Below, one piece after another: positions 32,460-42,380 of a DNA stretch of 64,000 nt. Both the position numbers and the translations under genes were made by a program. Source of the DNA: Sporothrix humicola (taxonomy: Eukaryota > Ascomycota > Sordariomycetes > Ophiostomatales > Ophiostomataceae); NCBI GenBank assembly GCA_021396245.1, contig WNYE01000054.1:186001-250000 (forward strand), written 5' to 3'. Under the pieces are notes generated by a model, which was not told the origin of the DNA, searched no databases, and saw only the letters and a list, made by a program, of their open reading frames with translations. Position 1 is the first letter of the stretch; every line of letters begins with the position of its first letter.

Positions 32460-33482
32460 CTACATCACCGACGATCCGCCCGGCAGGTCCGTCAGCCAGC
32501 CGTCCAACTTCTCGTTGACCATGTCCTTGACCGAGCACTTGTTCTGCTGCGCAATCGTCTGCGTCTTGAGGCCCGAGCCGCCCACGTACGCGTGCGCGTC
32601 CATGGCCTTTTGCAGCGACTGGTCCTTCCAGCCAAACATGTAGTCGGCGTGCGACCCGTAGCCGGTCTTGTCGCCGTTGGACCACACAAACGGCTGGCTG
32701 CCGTCCTCGGGCCACAGGTCCTTGCTGTTGAACGGACGCGTGTCCCAGACGGTCTCGAGCATCAGCTGTGGGATCTTGACCGGGTGCGTGGCCGGGCAGG
32801 GCCCGCCGCTCTCAAAGGTGCCGCTCTCCGGGTAGGCGACGTGGTCCTGGTGGTTGGGCGAGTCCAGGTCTTTGCCGTTCCAGCAGGTCGGGAAGATGTG
32901 GTTGGCCATGATGCCGGCCTTGCACGGCGTGGCGGGGAAGGTCAGCGTCTCGGGCGTGCGCGAGCTGGCGTCGGCCATGCAGGTAAACGTGAGCTGGCGG
33001 AATTTCTGGGCCTGCGTGCGCGTCTTGAACGAGGCGTCGCCGACGAGCATGCGGAAGCCCTTTTTGAAAGCGGTGACTGTCGACTTTTGCGCATTGTCAA
33101 ACAGCGCATCGCTCATGTAATAGACTACCATCCCACCCCCCGTCGTGCCCTCGAAGCCCTGCTGCGGCATCCGCTTGACCTGCGTGTACGTGCCGTTGCG
33201 CGCCTTGAAGAAGAGCGTGGCCGTCCAGTAATTCGAAAAATCTTCGCTGAACGAGCACGTGGTGCACGTCGAGCCCGTCACCAGGTCGTGGGTGGCCGGG
33301 TCCATGGTCACATTGAACGAGTTGCCGCCAATGACCTGGTGCAAGTGGCTCGACGGGCTCATGCCCGGGTTGACGAGCGGGTCGATGCGCTGGACGGTCA
33401 GACTCGAGCAGCCGAACCGGATCAGGGCGGATGCCGGCTTAGTCAGCGCCACTAGGGCGGCCAAAAGAGGAGCGCTCTTCAT
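32460..33482 (-). CDS. Secreted DUF1996 protein
   Basis: Single exon, 340 aa. The ATG ends at 33482 and the TAG is at 32460-32462. A signal peptide (MKSAPLLAALVALTKPASAL) is followed at once by IRFGCSSLTVQRIDPLVNPG and HLHQVIGGNSF, the classic DUF1996 opening. Later blocks YYMSDALFDNA, FTCMADAS, HIFPTCWNGKDLDSPNHQDH and VAYPESGTFESG are also hallmarks of the family. The His-rich motifs (HLHQ, HIFP, NHQDHVAYP) are conserved and may bind a metal. DUF1996 proteins are common secreted fungal proteins of unsettled function. No WSC domain is attached here. The gene is convergent with the small basic protein gene. Confidence 0.9.
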   Translation of the reverse strand: MKSAPLLAALVALTKPASALIRFGCSSLTVQRIDPLVNPGMSPSSHLHQVIGGNSFNVTMDPATHDLVTGSTCTTCSFSEDFSNYWTATLFFKARNGTYTQVKRMPQQGFEGTTGGGMVVYYMSDALFDNAQKSTVTAFKKGFRMLVGDASFKTRTQAQKFRQLTFTCMADASSRTPETLTFPATPCKAGIMANHIFPTCWNGKDLDSPNHQDHVAYPESGTFESGGPCPATHPVKIPQLMLETVWDTRPFNSKDLWPEDGSQPFVWSNGDKTGYGSHADYMFGWKDQSLQKAMDAHAYVGGSGLKTQTIAQQNKCSVKDMVNEKLDGWLTDLPGGSSVM

Positions 33483-34487
33483 AGTGGTGGGTTGTTGTTG
33501 TATTTGGCGATGGAGTGGCGTTGATTGTCTGGCTGAGAAGAATCTAGAAAATCAAAATACTACACACGACGAGGTGGGCCTACTTATGACTGTTGATATA
33601 CACAGACGGGATCACCCAGGGCCAGCGACTTGTCAACTGCCGGTGGATTCTGATATAAGCTTGAAATACACGCAACCCCATAATGGCGGGCAGAAATCAA
33701 AGACAGTCGGTCTTGTCTAACAGAATCCACTCTATAGTGACTGCCGGGGCAGACGACGTCGTCTCCTATCTGGAAAATATTGTGCGCCCTCACAAGTCAA
33801 TATAAACGTCTATAAACAACAATATCGTCACCCACACAGACTCGCGTGGAATATCTAGAGGTGCCTAACCGAGGCCTTGCAATCTAGAGACTGGGTGGCC
33901 AATATGGCTAAATGTGGGATGGCTGCACGGAGCATTTCCCCAGGCGGCACGAGAGGAGACTAAAAGACACAAAAAACTGGAGCCGGCTGATTGCCGTGGG
34001 TTATGGAGATTTTACTCAGATTTCGGCACCTGGAATTCTCGACATTCGCCTAAATATGATATTTGAGAGTCGTGTCCAGTCGTGTGCAGTCATGTCGAAT
34101 TTTTTTATTTTCGTTGAAGGTAGTCCTACGACCAACGCGAAGCAACACAAAAATAGACTGCGGCGAAATATACGCTGTGATATAATAGTAAACTCCTATT
34201 TGACAACATATTTGAGAGAATGATAGGCCAAGCCTGCTTTGATGGTTGTCTTTTCTCCGTCTCTTGACCTCCGTTTCCCAATCTAGCCGTGGTCATCCTA
34301 GCCGAGTGACCATCTACCCTTTCCAATCTGCCCTGTCGAGCCTCCTCTGGATATATATAGATCATTACACGGGAAGTCCTCAGATACAGACGTCGCCGCA
34401 CAAAAGACAACGTCGTTTACGTTCAACCTCAATCCTCATTTCATCATCATCACTATTATCATCACCATCAATCACATCGGCCTCACT
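33483..34487. promoter_or_regulatory. Divergent 1-kb region between two secreted-protein genes
   Basis: Promoters of the DUF1996 gene (-) and the small secreted protein (+). A TATATATA element lies at about 34352-34359, 130 bp before the plus-strand start. A C/A-rich leader with CATCATCAT repeats precedes the ATG. No third gene seen. Confidence 0.5.
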
Positions 34488-34844
34488 ATGAAGTCGTCAC
34501 TCCTCTACACTCTGGCCCTGGGCCTTTCTCTGTCAACCACTACCACGGCCCAAGCTGTCCCCGCCTGCCCGGCCGAACTCGTAGCCACCCCCGACTGCGC
34601 CGACGTCATCAACCCAAACGCCTGCTACAACGAGTTTGGCTTCCGCGGCCAGCAGACTTTGAACTGCATCGAAGGCAAGTCGACTGCTGAGAAAGCGAAG
34701 AAGGTGCGTACCGTGCATGAAGCATTGTCAATCGAGTCAATATTGCCAAAAGTAAATGCTAACCGCCAGGTCTGCAAATGTTGTGGATGCGTTGGGCCGA
34801 AGCTGTGCAGTTGGGCGTCATCGCTGAAGCTGTGCTCAAACTAG
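34488..34844 (+). CDS. Small secreted cysteine-rich protein (candidate effector)
   Basis: Exons 34488-34703 and 34770-34844 give 96 aa. The 66-bp intron (GTGCGT...GCTAAC...CCAG) is a multiple of three and has no stop, so the unspliced form would be 118 aa. Residues 1-22 are a signal peptide (MKSSLLYTLALGLSLSTTTT). The spliced mature form of about 73 residues has ten Cys (ACPAEL, PDCAD, NACYNEFGF, LNCIEG, VCKCCGC, KLCSW, KLCSN). Four of these come right after the splice in a CKCCGC knot. This layout fits secreted effectors or antimicrobial-type proteins; no named family is claimed. It is divergent from the secreted DUF1996 gene. Confidence 0.72.
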   Translation: MKSSLLYTLALGLSLSTTTTAQAVPACPAELVATPDCADVINPNACYNEFGFRGQQTLNCIEGKSTAEKAKKVRTVHEALSIESILPKVNANRQVCKCCGCVGPKLCSWASSLKLCSN

Positions 34845-36076
34845 GAAGATTCTGGGAGATGTATGAGTAGCTTAAAATATTATGAATTTTTTTCTAAGAA
34901 AGAAAATCGCACTCGGAATGACAACGATGATGATGAAAAAAAAGTCTTGAGTGAATTTTTTTTTATGTAAATGTTTTATTTTATTGAGGAGTGGTAAGGA
35001 TGAATGTTGACGACAAGAATAAAACGGAAAAAAAAATTAACAAAAAAAAAGAGACTAATTCATAAAATTTAAAAATCCCCGCAAAATAAATGTAAAAAAA
35101 TGCATAGAGAGTTTGGCACGAAGAGTTCACATGAGAGGATTCCTCTAATCGGTTACTTAATGCAGCCAGGCCATCGTTGCCATCCTGTGCTTTCTGTACA
35201 ACTTTCTGTCATAGTCATCATGATATCTGTGCAGATGGAACACGTGACTCCCATTCGACTGACTTGTCATAAAGTTTACCCACATGAGAACGGAATCACA
35301 GGCAAATCTCGCATAAGATGATATTAGACGATACTACGTCCGGCAACGCGTGCAATGATGTCCGACGTCCGACGACGCTTGCGATCGACGCGAAGAGATG
35401 CGAGGCTGCCGGCTTGTCGGGGACGTTGTGGACTTTCGTCCTTTCCTTGTGTGCAATTTCAGTGGGGCCGCCCAGGTCCGACGCTGAAGGCAAGCAAAAA
35501 GCGTGCGATAAGATAACAGGCGGCGATGGAAGAAGCAACTCCGACACAGTCGTTGCTGGAGGACGCTACCCCACGCTAGCGAGTCTGGAAGAGAGAAGGA
35601 GGGGCACTCACAGGCGAACAGAGGGAACCAAAAAAAAAAAAAGACGGAAAGAGGTGACAGCTACTGTGCGGGGCACTGTCCAAGTGCCGCTAACTCGGCA
35701 AAAACAGCAGGCGGCAGACTGTGCGAATTGTGAGAACATGCCGAAGAACGGCGAACCGGCGAAAACGAAAAGAGAAAACGGCCGGGGAAAAATTAGAACG
35801 GGATCTCCTGCAGTGGTGACAAAACTCCAGACCTCCTGCCTTGACGACCACGTTCTTTCCCACGTCCACCTGAGTCACGTCTTTGCTATCGGAGATTGTT
35901 GCGACGTGTTTGCGGAGTGCCCGATTGAGCAATTGACCTTTCGATTCTGAAGGTATTCGCCAACGTCGACCTCGATACAAAAGTCGGATCGCCGCCACCT
36001 TTCGACCTCGTCTCGACAGCTTGATACCCCAGACTCTCTTCGACACGACTTGTCAACACATCACATCTACATTACA
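34845..36076. promoter_or_regulatory. Intergenic region with poly-A/T tracts and the tryptophan synthase promoter
   Basis: 34860-35100 is strongly A/T-rich with many poly-A and poly-T runs (3' UTR side). The rest is mixed. A perfect TGAGTCA lies at 35871-35877, 200 bp before the tryptophan synthase ATG. The plus-strand frame at 35318-35950 has no domain signature and is not called. Confidence 0.5.
35871..35877. promoter_or_regulatory. CPC1/GCN4 site TGAGTCA upstream of tryptophan synthase
   Basis: A perfect match to TGASTCA, the binding site of the bZIP activator of general amino acid (cross-pathway) control. It is about 200 bp from the start codon of an amino acid biosynthesis gene, where such sites are known to work. 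Confidence 0.65.
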
Positions 36077-38291
36077 ATGGAAGCTATCAAGGAAACTTTC
36101 CGGCGGTGCAAGGCCGAGAACCGGGTGAGTCCTCTTGTCCACCTCCCTCTCTTCAACAATCTGCTAACTTGTCGTCTCCTTCTGTCAGCCCGCCCTCGTT
36201 ACATATGTCACGGCCGGCTACCCGCGTGCCGAGGACACTGTCGACATCCTGCTCGGCCTCGAGCGCGGCGGCGCCGACGTCCTCGAGCTCGGCGTGCCCT
36301 TTACCGACCCGATTGCCGACGGCCCGACGATCCAGACGGCCAACACGCAGGCCCTGATCAACGGCGTGAGCCTGACGATGACGCTCAAGATGGTGGCCGA
36401 CGCGCGCGCCAAGGGTCTTAAAGCACCCGTCATGTTGATGGGCTACTACAACCCGCTGCGCGCGTACGGCGAGGACAACCTGGTGCGCGACAGCAAAGCG
36501 TCGGGCGTCAACGGCTTTATCGTGGTCGACCTGCCGCCCGAAGAGGCCGTGTCGTTCCGCAAGCTGGTCAGTTCGGGGGGATTGTCGTACGTGCCGCTGA
36601 TCGCGCCCGCCACGTCGGACGCCCGCATGCGCATCCTGTGCCAGCTCGCGGACTCCTTTATTTATGTTGTGTCGCGCCAGGGCGTCACGGGCGCCAGCGG
36701 CACGCTCAACGCGCACCTGCCCGAGCTGCTGGCCCGCGTCAACAAGTACAGCGGCGGCCGCCCGGCGGCCGTTGGTTTTGGCATCTCGACGCACGAGCAC
36801 TACCAGTCGGTGGCAGCGATTGCCGACGGCGTGGTGGTGGGCAGCCAGATTGTGACGACCCTCAAGAACGCGACGACGCCCGAGACGGCCACCGACCCCT
36901 ACAAGGCCGTCGAGGACTACTGCCGGTACCTGATTCATGGCAGCGGTGAAGTCAAGCCGCCCGCAGCGGCGGCTGTGCCCTCGCCGGCGGCCGTCGTGGC
37001 CCCCGAGGTCGCGGCCCCCGTCAAGGACGAGAAGACGGCCCAAGAACTCGACAGCAACCTGGTGGCGCAGCTGGCGGCGCTGCACGACAAGATGCCCGAC
37101 CGTTTCGGCGAGTTTGGCGGCCAGTACGTGCCGGAGTCGCTGATGGATTGTCTCTCCCAATTGGAAGACGGCTTCCACAAGGTGCTGAACGACGAGTCCT
37201 TCTGGGAGGAGTACCGCTCGTACTATCCCTACATGGGCCGCCCGGGCCACCTGCACAAGGCCGAGCGCCTGACCAAGCACGCGGGCGGCGCCAACATCTG
37301 GCTCAAGCGCGAGGACCTCAACCACACGGGCAGCCACAAGATCAACAACGCGCTGGGCCAGCTGCTGCTTGCGCGCCGACTCGGCAAGACCAAGATCATC
37401 GCCGAGACGGGCGCCGGCCAGCACGGTGTCGCGACGGCCACGGTCTGTGCCAAGTTTGGCATGGAGTGCACGGTCTACATGGGCGCCGAGGACGTGCGCC
37501 GCCAGGCGCTCAACGTCTTCCGGATGCGTCTGCTGGGCGCCAAGGTGGTGGCCGTCGAGGCCGGCTCGCGCACGCTGCGCGACGCCGTCAACGAGGCCCT
37601 GCGCGCCTGGGTCGTGCACCTGGAGGACACGCACTACATTATCGGCTCGGCCATTGGCCCGCACCCGTTCCCGCGCATCGTGCGCACCTTCCAGTCCGTC
37701 ATCGGCAACGAGACCAAGGCCCAGTTCCAGGCCCTGCGCAACAAGCTGCCCGACGCCGTCGTCGCCTGTGTCGGCGGCGGCTCCAACGCTGTCGGCATGT
37801 TCTATCCTTTTTCAAAGGACTTGTCCGTCAAAATGGTCGGCGTCGAGGCCGGCGGTGACGGTGTCGACACGCCGCGCCACGCCGCCACGCTCGGCGGCGG
37901 CTCCCTCGGCGTCCTGCACGGCGTCCGCACCTACGTCCTCCAGGACAAGAACGGCCAGATCCAGGACACCCACTCCGTGTCGGCCGGTCTCGACTACCCG
38001 GGCGTCGGCCCCGAGCTGGCCCAGTGGAAGGACAGCGGCCGCGCCCAGTTTGTGGCCGCCACGGACGCGCAGGCGTTCCTGGGCTTCAAGCTGCTGAGCG
38101 AGCTCGAGGGCATCATCCCCGCGCTCGAGTCGGCGCACGGCGTCTACGGCGCCATGGAGCTGGCCAAGACGATGAAGCCCGACGAGGACATTGTGCTGTG
38201 CCTGAGCGGCCGCGGCGACAAGGACGTCCAGAGCGTGGCCGACGGGCTGCCCGAGCTGGGTCCCAAGATTGGCTGGGACTTGCGCTTTTAG
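36077..38291 (+). CDS. trp-3: Tryptophan synthase, fused alpha-beta chain
   Basis: Exons 36077-36124 and 36189-38291 (64-bp intron, GTGAGT...CAG) give 716 aa, the usual length for the fungal fused enzyme. Residues 1-270 are the alpha domain (TIM barrel, indole-3-glycerol phosphate lyase). Glu49 (in VLELGVPFTDP) and Asp60 fall at exactly the catalytic numbers of bacterial TrpA. An Ala/Pro/Val-rich linker (about 295-330) joins the beta domain, which opens PDRFGEFGGQYVPESLMDCL. LNHTGSHKINNALGQ carries the PLP lysine, Lys400. GGGSNAVGMF is the PLP phosphate loop. The enzyme channels indole between sites and makes L-Trp from indole glycerol phosphate and serine in the cytosol. The symbol follows Neurospora; yeast uses TRP5. 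A CPC1-type site lies upstream. There are no broken residues. Confidence 0.97.
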
Positions 38292-38501
38292 GTGCTTGGA
38301 GATAATGAAAGGAATAAAAAAAATGAAAAGAAAATTAAAGATACAAAAAAGTTTCATAGCATTTTGACAGTTTAGAATACACACATTTGGTTTAGAGTAT
38401 TTTGGCGTGGCATCTTGTAAAATAACAGTACATGTTTAATTTTGTACACTGGTATGGATACGGCGATGCTTGGCTAAAATACATGCAGGATCCTCCATTC
38501 T

Positions 38502-40316
38502 CTACACATGTTGAGCAACCGCCTTCTCGTCGTCGCTGCTCTTGTCTGAGCCCACGGTATGATTGTTGGCATTCTGCGCGCCATTGACGTGCAGTGTTGC
38601 CGCAATCTGGCCGGTCATCTTGTCATCGACATTGGGCGCCAAGAAACTCAGCAGGATGGCAATGCCCGTGAACGCAATGGTGGTCAAGAAGACAGTGCTG
38701 TAGGCCTGGGCATTGGCCAGCCGGTAGGCAGTCTGGCCGGCGGCGACAATCTTGTCCGTGACGCCGGGGATGCCCGTGAAGGAGCCGCTCGTGAAGCCGG
38801 CAATGAATGCAGGGACCGACGAAGCGGGCAGGCCGGCGTATTCGACAGCCGGCGTGACGACGGCAGGGATGCGTGCCGTCAGGCGGTTGCTCAACACCGA
38901 AAGGTAGACGGCCGAGGCGACACTCGAAATGGTGGACCGCATCGAGCTGGCGGCGCCCAGGGCCGTGCCGATCTCGCGCTGGTCGAGCAGCTCAATGCCC
39001 GCCAGCGACAGCGTGACGCTCTCGTTCCAGCCAATGAAGAAGCAGGACACGGCGATCAGGCCAATGGCCATGGCCTTGTCGTCGGGGCCCGCGGCGGCCA
39101 CACTGCCGAGCAAAGCGCCGCCAATGACAAGCACGGTGATGACCTGGTACTTTGTGCGGCCAATGTAGACGGCGACAATGCCCGACAGGATCTGGCCGAA
39201 ATTGATCATGGCCGAGGGCGTGCACGACAGCCAGCCGGCGTACATGGACGCGCCGCCGTCGTCTGTGTACAAAATGGACACCATTTGCGGCCAGATGATG
39301 GCGAAAGCGTAGTAGATGCTGGCGCCGAGACCGAGCAAGATCGTGGAGACAGTCCAGCCCACATTCGCAAACAGGTGGATGGGCAGCAGCGGCTCCTTGC
39401 GGCCCGCGACAAAGGCCGGGTTGAACGCCTCCCAGAGCACAAAAACGATGAGGGTCACACCGCCGGCGACCATTGTGGCAATCACCTCGGCCGACTTCCA
39501 CGGATACTGCTGGCCGCCCCAGGACAGGCCCAGCAGAAAGACAAACAGACCCGCTGTGAACAGCACAATGCCCAGGAAATCCAGGTCCAAAAACTGGCGC
39601 ATCATGCTGCGGTCCTTGAACTTTTCCTTAAAGGTGGGCGGGAAGTAGAAGAGCACAAAGCACAGGCCGGACGCAAAGTTGATGCCGATCATCGTGTAGT
39701 AGCAGCACCGCCAGCCGGCCGCCGTGTGTAGTATAAACGACTTGGAGATGACGGGCGCGAGAGCCGAGAACGGCATGCAGAACACGTACATGAACGAGTT
39801 CATCGCGAAGCGGTACTTCATGGGCACGATTTCGCCCGTAATGTAGGGGAACGACAGCTGGCCGCAGCTCGCCAGGCCGACGAGAGCCGTGCCGCCGATC
39901 AGAGTGGGCACGTTTTGGGCAACCGCCGAGACGATGCACCCGACCAGGGCCAGGGCGGCCGAGCCGATGAAAAAGTACCGGCGGCCAAACAAATCACTGA
40001 GGCGGCCGACCAGCAACAGGCCAATGGCGCCGGTCAAGGTGTACACCAACGACACCCAGGCGATGCTGGCCGAGGGGCCAATGTCGTTGTTGATGAGCGT
40101 CAGGTTGGGGGCCGCCAGGCCGTAGCCGCCGACGGCCGCGAGACAGCCGAGACCCGTGGCCAGGACAGTGCCCAGGAAGCCGGCGCTGTAAAAGTAAGAC
40201 GCCGGCAGGTCGGCCATGTCGGACGAAAAGCCGCCTTCCGCGGCGTTGGCTGTGCCCTCGACATCATGAAGGGAGCCAGCCTTGACGGCCGACGCCTCAA
40301 CGTCGTCGTGGCTCAT
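38502..40316 (-). CDS. MFS drug/mycotoxin exporter, TRI12 (14-TM) type
   Basis: Single exon, 604 aa. The ATG ends at 40316 (GCCATGAG). The frame runs further upstream only without an ATG. After an acidic N-terminal tail come many hydrophobic spans, about 14, as in the DHA2/TRI12-like group. The MFS motif A loop is GRLSDLFGRRYFF between the second and third spans. Later landmarks are QLSFPYITGEIVPMKYRF, the GWRCCYYTMIGINFASGLCF block typical of TRI12-like pumps, and FFIGWNESVTLSLAGIELLDQREIGTALG. It should export a small molecule across the plasma membrane by proton antiport. The substrate is unknown. It is convergent with tryptophan synthase (210 bp apart), and a dead P450 lies 2 kb upstream on the other strand. 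Confidence 0.88.
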   Translation of the reverse strand: MSHDDVEASAVKAGSLHDVEGTANAAEGGFSSDMADLPASYFYSAGFLGTVLATGLGCLAAVGGYGLAAPNLTLINNDIGPSASIAWVSLVYTLTGAIGLLLVGRLSDLFGRRYFFIGSAALALVGCIVSAVAQNVPTLIGGTALVGLASCGQLSFPYITGEIVPMKYRFAMNSFMYVFCMPFSALAPVISKSFILHTAAGWRCCYYTMIGINFASGLCFVLFYFPPTFKEKFKDRSMMRQFLDLDFLGIVLFTAGLFVFLLGLSWGGQQYPWKSAEVIATMVAGGVTLIVFVLWEAFNPAFVAGRKEPLLPIHLFANVGWTVSTILLGLGASIYYAFAIIWPQMVSILYTDDGGASMYAGWLSCTPSAMINFGQILSGIVAVYIGRTKYQVITVLVIGGALLGSVAAAGPDDKAMAIGLIAVSCFFIGWNESVTLSLAGIELLDQREIGTALGAASSMRSTISSVASAVYLSVLSNRLTARIPAVVTPAVEYAGLPASSVPAFIAGFTSGSFTGIPGVTDKIVAAGQTAYRLANAQAYSTVFLTTIAFTGIAILLSFLAPNVDDKMTGQIAATLHVNGAQNANNHTVGSDKSSDDEKAVAQHV

Positions 40317-42380
40317 GGCGAGGATGGGTGGTGAAATAGAAGAAAACAAATAAGAGGGTATCTTAAGAGAATAAGCTGGAATAGAAGAGAGGAAATGGTC
40401 GACAGATGGAAAAGAAAGGAAAGAAAATAAAGGAAGGAAGGAAGGGGAAAGAGGAATACAAAATCGGAAATCAAAACCAAGACGAATGACAGGGCTGCAT
40501 GTTCATTTTATGGAGAAGAGGAAGACTCCCAAACAAAAGGATGACCACGAAATAACGTGGCACGGATGCGAATGACAAGCGAGTGGATTCTCGTGGATGT
40601 CGTTTTCAGACTTGGGACCGGGGGAATGAAAATGAGCGAGAAAAGCGAAGCCAATCCAGCCAATATTAAGAGTCAATATTGATTCAAGTGGGACAAGGCA
40701 CTCAAATGCCGGTGAAAGACATCCAGGCGAGGGAGTCTGGACGGAAGCAAAGAATTATGAAAGTTGCGAATAAGAAAAAGTCAAAAAAGGGAGAGAACCA
40801 GTCCCGAGTCGCCTCATTTCCCCATCTTGACTTTTGTCCCCAGTCTGGCCCCAATCTGCCTCCAATCCGCCTCCAGAAGGGGCCCCGGAATCGCTCTAGA
40901 CAACCCCGGAATGCCCCAGATCGTTGTCACAAACATCCCAAGGACGCCTTTCATGAGTCCCTAGCGTGGGACCTGTCGTGTTCGTTTTGATTTCTTCGGT
41001 TTACAGGAGAGTCATTGCTTCAGCCCGTAAAAGCCTGCCAAAGACGCCTGGTTTCGTACAACGACACCCGAAGACGCGGCGCCACGACGCTTGTCTTGGG
41101 GCCAGAATGACACCCAAAGACACCAGCAGAACAAAACGGCGCCAACGAGTCAAGACGTCCTTCGTTGAGACACAGCGATCCAACGAGACGGCGCGGATTT
41201 GTGGATTTGACCCAGAATTTGGTGGGAATTGCTGGCGACGACTCCGCTTTTTTCCTGGGTCGCCGGTAAACGACGTCGAACGGTGTTAACTAGTCAGACA
41301 GAATGAGGAGGAATATTGTGAACAAAAGGGTGAGACAATGCACAAAAAAAAAAAAAGGAAGAAGAGGATTTTGATGGAGAACGGGCGAAGGAGGCAGTCC
41401 AGTAAAATCTCGAGAAACTCTCGGAGAGTTAACACAGAAGGTTCTCGCCGACCTCGTTGGGCAAAAAGCACTCCACAGTCTAGGAAATCCGGGGTAGCGA
41501 ATTTCCGGAGACGGGACTGCGGATGCTCGGCGAGTGTAAGACTGACAGACGAAGTTGACAAATTGTGCACGGTCTGTGCACTATTTTTTTGTGAAGGGTG
41601 GGTAATGACATCGACAAAACAAGACATAGATCAGTTGATTCAAAACGAAAATCAACAAATGAAATCAAAACAAGACCAAGAACAATTTTAAAATTGGAGG
41701 AGAGGGGAATCAATGCACAAAAGCAAGGACCTCCCCCTTTTCTCCTCATTCCTTTTCATTATTTTTCAGGGACGGCTGCTCGTCGTCTTGACTCGTGCGG
41801 AGAACGCCAACCGAGTTATTTCAGTCTTTGTTTCCGGGACGGAAACTTTTGCGGCACGGTCGGAGAAAGACGATGGAGAACGACGACCGACTCGTGACTG
41901 TGATGGAGGACGCGACAAATAAACGAATGACAGTCATCCTGATGACTGCCCGCGACCAGTCTAGACTCATGAGACCTGGCGACATGCAAGCTGTTTCCAG
42001 AACAAGTCCGGGGTTGGGGTCTGGGGTAACTCTAAATGTCTGGGACATCTGGGGTAAGGCGGCCTTCTGCCTTATGGCTTGGATGAGGGGAAGGCGATCT
42101 CTTTATGACAAGTGCGATGACAAGTGGTTGTGCAGGATCACGGGGAGATGTTGCGTGCCTGGAATGACAAGGGCAATGACAAGTGAGGGACATGAAGCAG
42201 TGTGAACGATGATCGCTGCGTGATATGGTCGATGCAGCGGTGATGTGAGCGTGAGTTGCAGATCCGATGATATTATGTACACATCCAGATGAATACAAAA
42301 GGACGAGGGATGTTGTCGATGCGTTTGTATTGATTTCTTGTCCAGCACTCTCAAGTCTCTTCTCAACCAAGAGCATCGCC
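40317..42380. other. 2-kb intergenic region, no gene seen
   Basis: Contains the purine-rich leader of the MFS gene (40320-40480) and about 1.8 kb without a recognisable gene. Open frames such as 40679-40990 and 41338-41691 are Lys/Arg/Ser-rich without a domain signature. ATGACAAG repeats are noted at 42104-42186. Confidence 0.45.
42104..42186. repeat. Four dispersed copies of ATGACAAG(T/G)G
   Basis: ATGACAAGTG recurs three times and ATGACAAGGG once within 82 bp, about 200-280 bp before the P450 start. It could be a cluster of binding sites or remnants of a tandem repeat. Confidence 0.5.

Noticed and set aside
35318..35950. 210-codon plus-strand frame upstream of tryptophan synthase
   Set aside because: No domain, contains a poly-Lys run from poly-A, and overlaps the promoter with the CPC1 site.
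36153..37664. 503-codon open frame antisense to tryptophan synthase
   Set aside because: A shadow of the strongly G/C-ending codons of the real gene. Its translation is Arg/Val/Ala-rich with no domain.
38559..39731. 390-codon plus-strand frame over the MFS exporter
   Set aside because: Antisense shadow, Arg/Gly/Gln-rich, no domain; the minus strand encodes about 14 membrane spans.
40679..41691. Open frames between the MFS exporter and the P450
   Set aside because: Lys/Arg/Ser-rich, overlapping on both strands, with no family resemblance.
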